47,574 bases of DNA from Candidatus Uhrbacteria bacterium (GCA_003505155.1 DNYJ01000039.1:1-47574); one strand, 5' to 3'. Shown: positions 39,760 through 47,574, numbered from the stretch's first letter. Numbers and translations: made by a program. Notes: generated by a model not told the origin, from the sequence alone.

Positions 39760-39997
39760 GGTGCGTGGATGGTGGATAGGTCTGTGGAAAAGGCTGTGTG
39801 TCATGCCTGGTCGCGCCTGTGGATGGGTCTGCCGGTCACCAAACAAAAAAATTATCCACGGTTTTTCCCATTGTGCATGAACAGAGTTATCAAGACCCCA
39901 AAGCCTGAAATCTCCACAAAAAACTACTCATAGTAGTGTTATCCTCCTCATCCACACCCATTATGATTACGACGAACTTATTTAAAGATTTATTTCT
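39760..39997 (+). other. Putative oriC (dnaA-dnaN intergenic)
   Basis: This non-coding gap has four near-consensus DnaA boxes (consensus TTATCCACA): TGTGGAAAA (39783-39791), TGTGGATGG (39818-39826), TTATCCACG (39852-39860) and TCATCCACA (39948-39956). An AT-rich stretch lies just before dnaN. Placement next to dnaA is typical of bacterial origins. Box quality is modest; another origin site cannot be excluded. Confidence 0.5.
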
Positions 39998-41131
39998 ATG
40001 AAGTTCTCCTGCACAAAAGACAATTTCTTTCTTGGTCTTGGAGCAACCTCACATGTTGCAGGAAGAAATATGAACCTCCCAATTCTTAACAACACACTTA
40101 TCCAGGCGGATAAGCGTGGAATTCGTCTTACAACAACAAATCTTGAATTAGCGGTTGTTTGTACGGTCCGTGGGAAGGTTGACGAGGACGGAGAGTTCAC
40201 CGCGCCGTCAAAACTTCTTTTCGACTATGTGAATCTTCTTCAAAACGAACGCGTTGATGTTGAAAAAAATGAAAATACACTTCATCTTCAGTGCGAGGAC
40301 AACGAAACGCAGATTCAAGGCCTTGGGGCAAACGAATTCCCCCTCATTCCCCCCATCGTGGGGGAGCACACGTTTGAACTTGATGCCGCCGAGTTTCGAG
40401 GGGCGCTTTCCCAAGTTCTCTTTGCGGTCGCCTCAAACGAATCTCGAGCGGAATTGTCTGGAGTTTCTTTGCGCTTCGGTAAAGATGCGGCCAAAAAACC
40501 AATCTTGACTATTGTCGCCACTGACTCATATCGTCTTGCCGAGCGCGCGGTGGTTCTTGACATGGCCTCCGCGGATGAAACGGATGTCATCATTCCCGCT
40601 CGGGCGCTTTCCGAAGTTTCACGGATCCTAGGTCTCTTCCGCGACGATCCGGAAGCCGAACGGCGGCTTCAGATTCGCTTGAGCGACTCGCAGGCGGTGT
40701 TTAAGTATGGGTCGGTGGAATTGACTTCGCGCACGATTCAGGGCGCCTATCCGGATTATCGACAAATTATCCCTGCGAGCTTTAAAACGGAGGCGGTGGC
40801 GAGACGGGAGCAGTTGATCAAAGCGGTAAAAACAACCAGCCTCTTTTCCCGCACGGGGCTCTATGACGTTACGCTTATGATTGATCCGGCATCCGGAATA
40901 ACGGCAAGCGCCAACGACAGCGCGCGCGGGAAAAACACGGCCCATACAGATGCCGTCGTAAAAGGAGAACCAAATAACATCACAGTGAACTCGCACTATC
41001 TTCTCGATGGTCTTCATGCGATAGATACGGACGAAGTCGTCTTTTGCGTCAACGACGGCGCCAACCCCTGCCTCTTGCGTCCAAAAGGCAAGGAGGGGTA
41101 TCTCTATCTCGTCATGCCGATCAAGCAGTAG
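39998..41131 (+). CDS. dnaN: DNA polymerase III beta subunit (sliding clamp)
   Basis: The 377-aa protein has three tandem clamp domains: LGLGATSHVAGRNMNLPILNNTLIQADKRGIRLTTTNLELAV, NEFPLIPPIVG, LRFGKDAAKKPILTIVATDSYRLAERAV and the final PCLLRPKGKEGYLYLVMPIK. Two subunits form the ring that holds the polymerase on DNA. Length is normal. It follows dnaA as usual. Confidence 0.97.
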   Translation: MKFSCTKDNFFLGLGATSHVAGRNMNLPILNNTLIQADKRGIRLTTTNLELAVVCTVRGKVDEDGEFTAPSKLLFDYVNLLQNERVDVEKNENTLHLQCEDNETQIQGLGANEFPLIPPIVGEHTFELDAAEFRGALSQVLFAVASNESRAELSGVSLRFGKDAAKKPILTIVATDSYRLAERAVVLDMASADETDVIIPARALSEVSRILGLFRDDPEAERRLQIRLSDSQAVFKYGSVELTSRTIQGAYPDYRQIIPASFKTEAVARREQLIKAVKTTSLFSRTGLYDVTLMIDPASGITASANDSARGKNTAHTDAVVKGEPNNITVNSHYLLDGLHAIDTDEVVFCVNDGANPCLLRPKGKEGYLYLVMPIKQ

Positions 41132-41145
41132 AGGGGCCTCGCCGG

Positions 41146-44112
41146 CTACTCCACTTGAAGCAAACCAAAGGGGTCGAAGGTTGGGGTAACTTGTTCCGAG
41201 TCGGTGGTTGGGATTCCTCTCATTTCGCGCAGATGCACGATGAGACCAGCGGTGGTTTCAGGTTTGTTGTCAGGAGTTTCGCCGGTAGCCGTAAGGATCC
41301 AATCGCCATCGGCGGGAAGATTCCAGACGATCGTCAAAAACGGTGAGGTTGGATGAAGGACGGAACCGACAAGCTGACGCGCTCCTGTCTTGCGCGGGGC
41401 GGCAAAGAGAGAGATCGCGCTGAATCGAGTTGGGTTGCGCACCTGAAGCGAGACGGAGAAGCTCTCTCCCGTTTTTTCAATCTCCTGTCCATCCAATGGA
41501 TCCATAATTTCAATGGCGGCCACGCGCGATGGTTCGCCAAGGCTTACCGACGCCTCGTCCGTTTGCGAGTTGTCCACGTCGTCGTAGGCGGTTGCGGAAA
41601 GCGTGTGGTTTCCCGCTCCAAAGCTTGTAGGCGCTTCAAAATGCGCCGAGAATGGGTAAAAGGAACTCGTGGCGACGTAGGAGCCGTCAAGCCGGTATTC
41701 GACGCGCGAGACGGGGCGGGGGGCGCTTGCGGAAACCTCGACAACAAGCGTGCGGCCATCTTCGACTTCGGCGCGGTTGATGTTTATGTCAGGCCTGTTG
41801 GCTGGAGTGTGCAGATTGTCTTCTTCCGTCGGGGCTGAACACTTCCTGATGGGCGGGTTCTCCGGGTTTTTTGCGTTGACACGACTTACCCAATCCACGA
41901 TTGCCGCCTCCCACGAGGCGTACTGCGGGTCTTTCTCCGGGTTCTTTGGAGCTTCTCCACGAGGATCGGCTGGATCCACATAATGCAGGACCGAGTGGAA
42001 ATCCATGCACTGGATAGTTTCTTTGTATGAGTCGGGCGTAAATTCGGTAGCAAGTTTTCCACTGGCACGGTCAATTGTTACGGTTTGGGACGGAACACGT
42101 CCATTCAAAATTTCTTTTCCTGTGAGAGGAATTTCGGCGGTTGGGAAGGATTCAATGGGCTTGCCCTCCAGTGCCTTGCGCATGAACGCGTTCCAGATGG
42201 GACCCGCCGCACTTTCTCCGCCGCTTTTGTCCTGCATGGCTGAGTGGTCGTTGTTGCCCGCCCAGACGCCGGCGGCAAGGGAAGGGGTGTAGCCCAAGAG
42301 CCATGCGTCGCGCGCGTCATTCGTCGTTCCTGTTTTGGCGGCCACGGGGCGGTCGCCCAGCTGGAGATAGGAATTGGCTCCGAAAATATAGGCTCGCGAG
42401 GCGTTGTCGGAGAGCACATTCGTTGTGATGCGGGTGATTTCGGGTGCGATGACGTTCTCGCCCGGAGTTTCCTGCCATTCCTGCAAGACCTCGCCGTCTG
42501 GCATTTCCACATTAAGGATCGAAACTGGATTGCGGTGGATGCCCTCATTCGCCAAGACGGCGTACGCATTCGTGTGTTCGAGAAGCTCTACCTCGGCGCC
42601 TCCGAGGACGAGGGAAAGGCCGTAGTTGGAAAAGTCTCGGAAGGAAGTGTAGCCGAAACGTTTGGCAAAATTGAAGGCATTTTCAAGCCCGACGAGGTAC
42701 GTTATTTTGACGGCTGGGATATTGAGAGATCCTTGGAGCGCCTGGCGGATGGTGACGGGCCCGTGCTCACGCTCGCCGTAGTTTTTTGGAGCATAGTCTC
42801 CGACGTCGGTCGGGAAAATAGTGTTGACGTCCCAGAGAACCGTGTTCGGGGTGTAGCCGCGTTCAAAAGCGGCGGTATAGATAATGGGTTTGAAACTCGA
42901 CCCAGGTTGGAGCGGACGAGTCGCCACATTCACAGCTCCGTCAATCTCCTCATCGAAGTAATCTTTGGAGCCGACCATGGAAAGAATCTGTCCTGTCTTG
43001 GGGTCGATTGCCACCAACGCCGCGTTTTCAAATCCGAGACGTTCGCCGTTTGCTTCCACGCCGTTGCGAACGGCTTCCTCGGCGGCAATTTGGAGGTCGT
43101 AATCAATCGTGGTGACGACCTTGAGTCCGCCTTGTTCGACCACGCGCCCTCCGTAGGTTTCCTCGAGCTGTTCTTTGACGTAAAAGACGAAGTGCGGGGC
43201 GACGATATTGGTAACGTTGAAGCTGATCGCTGTGTCGCTCGCAAGAGCGGCTTCATATTCATTTTTGGCGATAAACCCCTGACGGTTCATTTCACGCAGA
43301 ATGAAATTGCGCCGGTCGCGGAGACGTTCAGGATTGTTGAGGTACGTCGTCGGGGCCTTTGGGAGAGCCGCAAGAGTTGCCGCTTCCGCGAGGCTGATCT
43401 CGCCGACCGTTTTTCCGAAATACGACTGTGCGGCAGATTCGATCCCGTAGTTTGTCGAGCCGTAAGGAATCTCATTGAAGTAGATCTGAAGGATCTCGTC
43501 TTTGGAATAACGGCGTTCGAGTTCGACCGAAAGAATGAGTTCCTTCACCTTTCGGACGAGAGATCGTTCGTTCGAGAGGATGGCGTTTTTGACGAGTTGC
43601 TGGGTTAAGGTCGAGCCACCGCCTCGCGTTCCGCCAAAGAGAACCGCGCGGGCAATGCCCGTGAAGCTGAAGCCGCCGTGTGTGCAGAACTTGCGGTCTT
43701 CAGTGGCGATGATGGCGGTTACCGCGTAAAGGGGGATGCCATTCTCGTCAAACTCCAGCTCGTCGTCGTCTCTGCAAAAGCCTTCCTGAAGCTTTTTGAG
43801 CGTTCGCTTTTGCCCGCCGTGGATTTCATAGAGGAGGTGCTCGCCGGTGCGGTCGAAGATTTTAGTGGACTGGACGACATTACGGCTGGAAAGCTCTTTG
43901 GGGTCTGGGAGGTCTCGGCTGTAGACGGCAAACAGGATCGCGAGAACAAAAAGACCAAAAACGCCCGCGAGAAGCCCGAGCGTGAAAAGATTTTTCAAAA
44001 GAGAGCCTTTCTTGAGGCTCTGAAGAAAGCTGTGGAGATGGGGAGAAAAGGACGCGGAACGCGATGGACGAGATCGCCATCCGCCGTTTTGTCGGTAATA
44101 GCGTTTGGACAT
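41146..44112 (-). CDS. Class A penicillin-binding protein (PBP1A-like)
   Basis: The ~988-aa protein has a short cytoplasmic tail, one transmembrane helix (about 44-63), a GT51 glycosyltransferase domain (IIATEDRKFCTHGGF, RGGGSTLTQQLVKN) and a transpeptidase domain with SxxK in GSSFKP, SLN and KTGTT. After it come ~250 residues with Ig-like beta domains (HTLSATAYDDVDNSQ; LVVEVSASAPRPVSRVEYRLDGSYV), longer than E. coli PBP1a. It makes and cross-links peptidoglycan. ATG 44112 is taken as start. It ends 15 bp from the dnaN stop, convergent with it. Confidence 0.95.
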   Translation of the reverse strand: MSKRYYRQNGGWRSRPSRSASFSPHLHSFLQSLKKGSLLKNLFTLGLLAGVFGLFVLAILFAVYSRDLPDPKELSSRNVVQSTKIFDRTGEHLLYEIHGGQKRTLKKLQEGFCRDDDELEFDENGIPLYAVTAIIATEDRKFCTHGGFSFTGIARAVLFGGTRGGGSTLTQQLVKNAILSNERSLVRKVKELILSVELERRYSKDEILQIYFNEIPYGSTNYGIESAAQSYFGKTVGEISLAEAATLAALPKAPTTYLNNPERLRDRRNFILREMNRQGFIAKNEYEAALASDTAISFNVTNIVAPHFVFYVKEQLEETYGGRVVEQGGLKVVTTIDYDLQIAAEEAVRNGVEANGERLGFENAALVAIDPKTGQILSMVGSKDYFDEEIDGAVNVATRPLQPGSSFKPIIYTAAFERGYTPNTVLWDVNTIFPTDVGDYAPKNYGEREHGPVTIRQALQGSLNIPAVKITYLVGLENAFNFAKRFGYTSFRDFSNYGLSLVLGGAEVELLEHTNAYAVLANEGIHRNPVSILNVEMPDGEVLQEWQETPGENVIAPEITRITTNVLSDNASRAYIFGANSYLQLGDRPVAAKTGTTNDARDAWLLGYTPSLAAGVWAGNNDHSAMQDKSGGESAAGPIWNAFMRKALEGKPIESFPTAEIPLTGKEILNGRVPSQTVTIDRASGKLATEFTPDSYKETIQCMDFHSVLHYVDPADPRGEAPKNPEKDPQYASWEAAIVDWVSRVNAKNPENPPIRKCSAPTEEDNLHTPANRPDININRAEVEDGRTLVVEVSASAPRPVSRVEYRLDGSYVATSSFYPFSAHFEAPTSFGAGNHTLSATAYDDVDNSQTDEASVSLGEPSRVAAIEIMDPLDGQEIEKTGESFSVSLQVRNPTRFSAISLFAAPRKTGARQLVGSVLHPTSPFLTIVWNLPADGDWILTATGETPDNKPETTAGLIVHLREMRGIPTTDSEQVTPTFDPFGLLQVE

Positions 44113-44185
44113 ACAGCCTTCTGATGCTATCACCAAACAGCGGCTCTCACAACTCTTATTTTAGCCGATAACCCACCTGTCAATA

Positions 44186-44214
44186 TTGACAAAAAGGCCT
44201 TTTTGTGATATCTT
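44186..44214 (+). promoter_or_regulatory. Promoter with a palindrome in the spacer
   Basis: TTGACA (44186-44191) and TATCTT (44209-44214) are spaced 17 bp. The spacer contains a perfect 16-bp palindrome CAAAAAGGCCTTTTTG (44190-44205), well placed for a repressor. Confidence 0.6.
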
Positions 44215-44257
44215 GCTCGCGCCGTTTGAAGCCCAGACGGTTTTGTTTTTCGGAGGA

Positions 44258-44806
44258 ATGTTCAGAACGAATATGCAAAACTCGATGTTGTTTCTACAAC
44301 TTGTCTCGCACATCAAACCGCTTATCGGCAGTTTGTCTGTGCGCGCCCGCGAGGCTTTTGTCATCGCGTTTTCGATATGGCTTTTGATCGCGACAAGCCA
44401 TCCGGCTGTGGCCGGAGCGCAGGCTCCCGTTCCTGGCGGTTCTACGATTGAGACCGAGTATTTCGTGAATGCTATGCGCGATTTCGGATCACTCCCGATT
44501 TCTATCGAGCGCGAGCCGAGCCGGACATTTATTGTACCCGCGACCGCTTACACTTCGGACCCGCGGGAAACGGACAACACGCCGTTTATCACGGCTTCTG
44601 GAACGATCGTGCGACATGGAACGATCGCGGCGAACTTTCTTCCGATGGGGGCGCATCTTCGCCTTCCGGAATTGTATGGAGAGAAAATCTTCGTGGTTGA
44701 AGACCGAATGAACCGCCGCTACAATAAACGAATTGATATTTGGATGGAGGAAAAAGAGGAAGCCCATCAGTTTGGGATTCAGGACGTGACGATTGAAGTG
44801 TTCTAA
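44258..44806 (+). CDS. 3D-domain secreted or anchored protein
   Basis: The ~182-aa product has an N-terminal hydrophobic segment (EAFVIAFSIWLLIATSHPAVAGAQA), probably a signal peptide or anchor. It carries a 3D domain: RTFIVPATAYTSDP, TASGTIVRHGTIAANF, LPMGAHLRLPELYGEKIFVVEDRMNRRYNKRIDIWME. 3D domains (with three conserved Asp) occur in lytic transglycosylases such as MltA and in Rpf/YabE-type proteins, so wall hydrolysis is likely. The ribosome binding site GGAGGA is too near ATG 44258; ATG 44273 is an alternative. Confidence 0.85.
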   Translation: MFRTNMQNSMLFLQLVSHIKPLIGSLSVRAREAFVIAFSIWLLIATSHPAVAGAQAPVPGGSTIETEYFVNAMRDFGSLPISIEREPSRTFIVPATAYTSDPRETDNTPFITASGTIVRHGTIAANFLPMGAHLRLPELYGEKIFVVEDRMNRRYNKRIDIWMEEKEEAHQFGIQDVTIEVF

Positions 44807-44857
44807 AGGTTTTGCTCTTCACCTTTCCCATCATCTTTGTTACCCTTCGCCGCACGG

Positions 44858-44932
44858 GGCCACGTGGCGAAGTGGAAACGCTGGGGTCTGCAAAACCTCG
44901 ATGCGCCGGTTCGATTCCGGCCGTGGCCTCCA
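44858..44932 (+). tRNA. tRNA-Cys (anticodon GCA)
   Basis: Acceptor GGCCACG/CGTGGCC, anticodon loop CTGCAAA (GCA), T-arm GCCGG-TTCGATT-CCGGC, discriminator T73 as expected for tRNA-Cys, CCA encoded. It lies immediately before the iron-sulfur related genes. Confidence 0.95.
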
Positions 44933-44937
44933 CAAGC

Positions 44938-44959
44938 CCGCCGTCTTCACGGCGGTTTT
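44938..44959 (+). terminator. Rho-independent terminator of tRNA-Cys
   Basis: CCGCCGT-CTTC-ACGGCGG followed by TTTT directly after the tRNA. Confidence 0.8.
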
Positions 44960-44977
44960 GTGATACACTTTTTCCCT

Positions 44978-45514
44978 ATGTCGCATTCTGCTATTCGGCG
45001 CTATCTGCAAGAAATCACCTTTGGGCTTGAGGACAGCTTTGTTTCCACCGTTGGGGCTGTAACGGGTATGGCGGTGGGTTCCGGGAGTCGCGAGATCGTG
45101 ATTTTGGCTGGTCTCGTGATCGTCTTTGTCGAGGCGACTTCGATGGCGGCGGGAAGTTACCTTTCCGACCGCGTGAAGCATGACATCGAGCGTGCGGATG
45201 GTGTTGGGAGGCGAGACGGCGGACATCGTCCCGTGATGGCTGGCTCGATCATGGGCTTCTCTTATCTTGCGGCGGGAGTCGTGCCGCTTGCGCCCTATCT
45301 CTTCCTGCCTGTGGCGCCTGCGATCGTGATCTCCGTCCTGTTCACGCTTCTCATGCTCTTTTTCGTTGGCGCGTGGCAGACGGTCTTTACGAAGCGCGTG
45401 TGGTACAAGAGCGGGGGAGAGATGCTTGCTGTGGGAGGCGCGGCGATCGTGCTTGGATTTGCCATTGGCCGCCTTGCCTCTATGCTGTTGGGAATCGAAA
45501 TGTACGGAGGATGA
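44978..45514 (+). CDS. VIT1/CCC1-type transporter
   Basis: The 178-aa protein starts MSHSAIRRYLQEITFGLEDSFVSTVGAVTGMAVGSGS, matching the first helix of the VIT1/CCC1 iron/manganese transporters (GLxDGxVS..G..G). It has about five membrane helices, with the metal-helix region EATSMAAGSYLSDR. It is shorter than yeast CCC1 but close to bacterial members. The stop TGA is one base before the iscS ATG, so both may be one operon, linking metal transport to Fe-S assembly. Confidence 0.85.
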   Translation: MSHSAIRRYLQEITFGLEDSFVSTVGAVTGMAVGSGSREIVILAGLVIVFVEATSMAAGSYLSDRVKHDIERADGVGRRDGGHRPVMAGSIMGFSYLAAGVVPLAPYLFLPVAPAIVISVLFTLLMLFFVGAWQTVFTKRVWYKSGGEMLAVGGAAIVLGFAIGRLASMLLGIEMYGG

Positions 45515-45515
45515 T

Positions 45516-46745
45516 ATGCGAGAGATCTATCTTGATCATGCGGCCGCTACGCCTGTGGATCCTCGAGTGCTTGAAGCGATGTTGCCGTATCTTCACGGCG
45601 CTTACGGCAATCCATCCAGTTTTCATACGAAAGGGAAGGAGGCGGCGGACGCTCTTCTCAAGGCTCGAGAAACCGTCGCAGAAATTCTCGGCGCTCGAGC
45701 CGACGAGATTATTTTTACCTCTGGCGGAACAGAGTCGGACAACCTTGCGATTCTGGGCGCGGCTCGCGCAAGTGCTTCCAAAGGCAAGCACCTTGTTACG
45801 ACGGCGTTTGAGCACCAGGCTGTGATGGAAGCGATGCAGAATCTTGAGAAAAAGGAAGGCTTCGAGGTGGCCTTTGTTGAGGTGGGTTCAGAGGGGGTTG
45901 TGAATCCAAAAGATGTTCTTGATGCTGTGCGGGACGACACGACTCTCGTCTCTGTCATGTATGTCAACAATGAGATCGGCACGATTCAGCCGATTAGCGA
46001 AATCGGACGAGGACTTCACGCCCGAACGAGCAAACGCTCGGACGGGCACGGTCAGGTTCTTTTTCACACCGATGCTTGTCAGGCGGCCGGAGCGCTTCCG
46101 CTTGACGTTACGAAGTTGCACATTGATCTCATGACATTGAATGGTTCCAAAATCTACGGGCCCAAAGGCGTAGGTGCGCTCTACCGCAGGCGCGGCGTGA
46201 AGCTTCAGCCTCTGCAGTTTGGAGGAGCCCAAGAGTTCGGACTTCGCGGCGGGACGGAAAACGTTGCCGGCATCGTCGGTCTTGCAAAGGCGCTTGAGAT
46301 TGCTCAAGAGGAGATGAAGACGGAGAACGCCCGGCAGTCGAAGCTTCGCGACGAGCTCATCTCGCGGATTCTTCAGACGATCCCGAAGACACGTCTCAAC
46401 GGCCACGCGGCGAAACGGCTCCCAAACAACGTGAACATTTCTTTTATGGACTTGGAGGGCGAGGCTTTGCTTCTTTATCTTGACGCGGAGGGCATTTACG
46501 CCTCGACCGGCTCGGCCTGTACGTCTGCGTCGCTTGACCCCTCTCACGTCATCCTCGCCCTCGGCGTTCCATTCGAAGCGGCGCACGGCTCGATGCGCTT
46601 CTCTCTCGGCCGCTCAACGACGAGAGAGGATATTGACCGCCTCATGGGAGTTCTCCCGCCGCTTGTAGATAAGCTTAGAGCGATCTCGCCGGTTCGAGTG
46701 GATGAGAAGTATTGGAAACCCTACAGAATTATCCGGCAAAGCTAG
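45516..46745 (+). CDS. iscS: Cysteine desulfurase (NifS/IscS type)
   Basis: The 409-aa PLP enzyme carries IYLDHAAATPVDPRVLEAMLPYL, TSGGTESDNLAI, LFHTDACQAAG, the PLP-Lys in LNGSKIYGPKG and the catalytic Cys in STGSACTSASLDPSHVI. It removes sulfur from cysteine for Fe-S clusters or tRNA thiolation. Compared with standard NifS, EIGR..VLFHTDA contains about 12 extra residues (HARTSKRSDGHG), encoded by an in-frame hairpin. A NifU-like scaffold follows. Confidence 0.95.
   Translation: MREIYLDHAAATPVDPRVLEAMLPYLHGAYGNPSSFHTKGKEAADALLKARETVAEILGARADEIIFTSGGTESDNLAILGAARASASKGKHLVTTAFEHQAVMEAMQNLEKKEGFEVAFVEVGSEGVVNPKDVLDAVRDDTTLVSVMYVNNEIGTIQPISEIGRGLHARTSKRSDGHGQVLFHTDACQAAGALPLDVTKLHIDLMTLNGSKIYGPKGVGALYRRRGVKLQPLQFGGAQEFGLRGGTENVAGIVGLAKALEIAQEEMKTENARQSKLRDELISRILQTIPKTRLNGHAAKRLPNNVNISFMDLEGEALLLYLDAEGIYASTGSACTSASLDPSHVILALGVPFEAAHGSMRFSLGRSTTREDIDRLMGVLPPLVDKLRAISPVRVDEKYWKPYRIIRQS
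46020..46047 (+). repeat. In-frame palindromic insertion in iscS
   Basis: GCCCG (46020-46024) with CGGGC (46043-46047) and CGAGC (46027-46031) with GCTCG (46036-46040) form a hairpin that encodes the extra residues of the desulfurase. It ends with CGGACGGGCA, as does the insert in the Cys-rich gene at 27.8 kb. Confidence 0.55.
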
Positions 46746-46748
46746 ATC

Positions 46749-46796
46749 CGGCTCCGCCGGACAGATTGATACAAGATATACAGATCTACGGATATG
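46749..46796. repeat. Left arm of an inverted repeat flanking the NifU-like gene
   Basis: The first 24 bases (46749-46772) are a perfect reverse complement of 47551-47574 at the window end; similarity continues for about 24 more bases into the start codon of the NifU-like gene. It includes CCGGCTCCGCCGG. The segment may contain the promoter of that gene, with TATAC shared in both arms. Confidence 0.8.
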
Positions 46797-47471
46797 ACGG
46801 ATTACAAAGCGAAGACAACAACCGGAACGAAGGGGGATGTTGTGTCCTCTGACAAAAAAACATCTTGGTTTTATACCGACGAAGTGAAGGATCATTTTTT
46901 CAATCCGAGGAATTTTTTGGATCGGGAGCCGGAGGAGGATGAATTTAACGCGATGGGGAAGGTGGGTTCTCCCGCGTGCGGAGACGAATTGCGCGTGTGG
47001 ATGCGAGTGGGGGAGGGCGAACGCATCAAGGAGTTCAAATGGAAGACGTTTGGGTGCGGCAGCGCGATTGCCTCGACTTCTATGACGTCGGTGATGGTTA
47101 CGGAAAACGGCGGCATGACGCTTCCGGACGCGAGGAAGATCAAACCCCAAGACATCATGGCGCGGCTTGGCGGACTCCCTGCGCGCAAATTCCATTGTAG
47201 CGTGCTTTGCGACAAAGCTTTGCGCGACGCAATCAACGATTACTATCGTCGGACGAATCAAGTTGAAAAGATGGTCGTCGAGGCGGCGCGCGTCGTTGAT
47301 CAAGCGAGCAAAGTTACGGACAAGGATATCGAGGAAGCGGTGCTTGAAGGGGCACGCACGCTCGAGGAGGTTCAGCGCAAGACGAAAGTCGGCGTTGGCA
47401 ATCCGGAAATTCTCCCGGCCGTGGAAGAACTCATCCGTTTCTATCGGGAAAAGTACTTCGGGAATGATTAA
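46794..47471 (+). CDS. NifU/IscU-like scaffold with a Cys-less BFD-like tail
   Basis: The 225-aa protein has an IscU-type domain (about 30-150) with the three cluster-ligand Cys in GSPACGDE, FGCGSAIAST and HCSVLCDKALRDAI. Residues about 170-225 (VTDKDIEEAVLEGARTLEEVQRKTKVGVGNPEILPAVEELI) resemble the [2Fe-2S] BFD domain of NifU but the Cys residues of the usual GxGCGxC segment are missing. It assembles Fe-S clusters with sulfur from the upstream desulfurase. The tail might still serve in docking. Confidence 0.85.
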   Translation: MTDYKAKTTTGTKGDVVSSDKKTSWFYTDEVKDHFFNPRNFLDREPEEDEFNAMGKVGSPACGDELRVWMRVGEGERIKEFKWKTFGCGSAIASTSMTSVMVTENGGMTLPDARKIKPQDIMARLGGLPARKFHCSVLCDKALRDAINDYYRRTNQVEKMVVEAARVVDQASKVTDKDIEEAVLEGARTLEEVQRKTKVGVGNPEILPAVEELIRFYREKYFGND

Positions 47472-47498
47472 TCACGTCGTTCGCGAACGACGTGATTG
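47471..47498. terminator. Perfect 28-bp palindrome after the NifU-like gene
   Basis: Bases 47471-47498 are a perfect palindrome with arm AATCACGTCGTTCG, starting at the last base of the stop codon. It lacks a T tract, so a terminator or a REP-like element are both possible. Confidence 0.55.
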
Positions 47499-47526
47499 AC
47501 CTTCGGTTATGGAAAACGTAGAATCG

Positions 47527-47574
47527 TCGCATCTGTAGATTCGTATATCCGTATCAATCTGTCCGGCGGAGCCG
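47527..47574. repeat. Right arm of the inverted repeat flanking the NifU-like gene
   Basis: Ends with the reverse complement of 46749-46772 (24/24 bases) and continues with about 80% similarity. The repeat reaches the window edge and may extend beyond. Confidence 0.8.

Noticed and set aside
42244..43608. 454-aa open frame opposite the penicillin-binding protein
   Set aside because: The minus strand encodes a complete class A PBP with all motifs; the plus frame is a shadow. The same holds for long frames opposite rpsO/NYN (13771-14883), pnp (16323-17303), hppA (34256-35314) and tig (35545-36441).
45366..45515. Longer N-terminus of the cysteine desulfurase
   Set aside because: It would overlap the VIT1/CCC1-type gene out of frame; IYLDHAAAT starts at the standard place after ATG 45516.
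1..47574. CRISPR array or cas genes
   Set aside because: No evenly spaced direct repeats with unique spacers and no Cas proteins were seen; the repeats found are palindromes or duplicated gene ends.

Overview
The window reads as a chromosomal stretch of a bacterium with a compact genome and about 50% GC. The best guess is a Candidate Phyla Radiation (Patescibacteria) lineage. This is an inference from the mix of genes: a standard dnaA/dnaN origin block, a membrane pyrophosphatase, several TrmB-like regulators, and large Cys-rich proteins of a kind usually left unnamed in such genomes. No 16S rRNA gene is present to settle it.

Left part (1-13.8 kb): accessory DNA. It holds an unknown 351-aa protein, a tRNA cluster (Arg, a broken Arg copy, His) followed by a very structured unannotated segment, a membrane protein, a TrmB-like regulator, an orphan receiver-domain protein and the first of three large Cys-rich proteins. 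Next comes an AbrB/Doc toxin-antitoxin pair, a double SET-domain protein, a dehydratase/ornithine-cyclodeaminase-like pair (similar in layout to EutB/EutC), another TrmB-like regulator, a XerC/D recombinase and a RelB/YafQ pair. The 3' end of the xer gene occurs three times (6987-7049, 8000-8083, 12139-12222), bracketing the SET gene and the dehydratase-to-TrmB block. This looks like serial integration at the end of a recombinase gene.

Middle (13.8-22 kb): core genes rpsO (with a structured leader), a NYN-domain nuclease, pnp (with a leader hairpin) and an anchored protein of unknown role. A candidate ncRNA of about 386 nt follows, with its own promoter and terminator, then a TraR/DksA-type zinc finger, lspA, comM/yifB and a REP-associated transposase beside a perfect 30-bp palindrome.

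22-29 kb: two further head-to-head modules, each a large Cys-rich gene facing a TrmB-like regulator, with inverted-repeat operator candidates between them. One Cys-rich gene is split by an ISL3-family element (22687-24039) with an 8-bp target duplication; removing the element restores the frame exactly.

29-37 kb: a leftward run (rnhB, manC-like, LysM/M23 peptidase, zinc-ribbon membrane protein, YbaK-like deacylase, Cys-rich lipoprotein), then rightward hppA and tig. A 165-bp stem-rich element with terminal inverted repeats abuts the tig stop codon, followed by a YggU-family gene and a possible small RNA.

37-47.6 kb: the origin region. yidD, rnpA and rpmH run left; dnaA, a putative oriC and dnaN run right. 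They are followed by a class A penicillin-binding protein, a 3D-domain protein, tRNA-Cys, a VIT1/CCC1-type transporter, a cysteine desulfurase and a NifU-like scaffold whose BFD-like tail has lost its cysteines. An inverted repeat flanks the last gene and reaches the window edge.

The strongest candidates for something undescribed are the recurrent TrmB-regulator/Cys-rich-protein modules, the 386-nt RNA, and the repeated xer 3' end.
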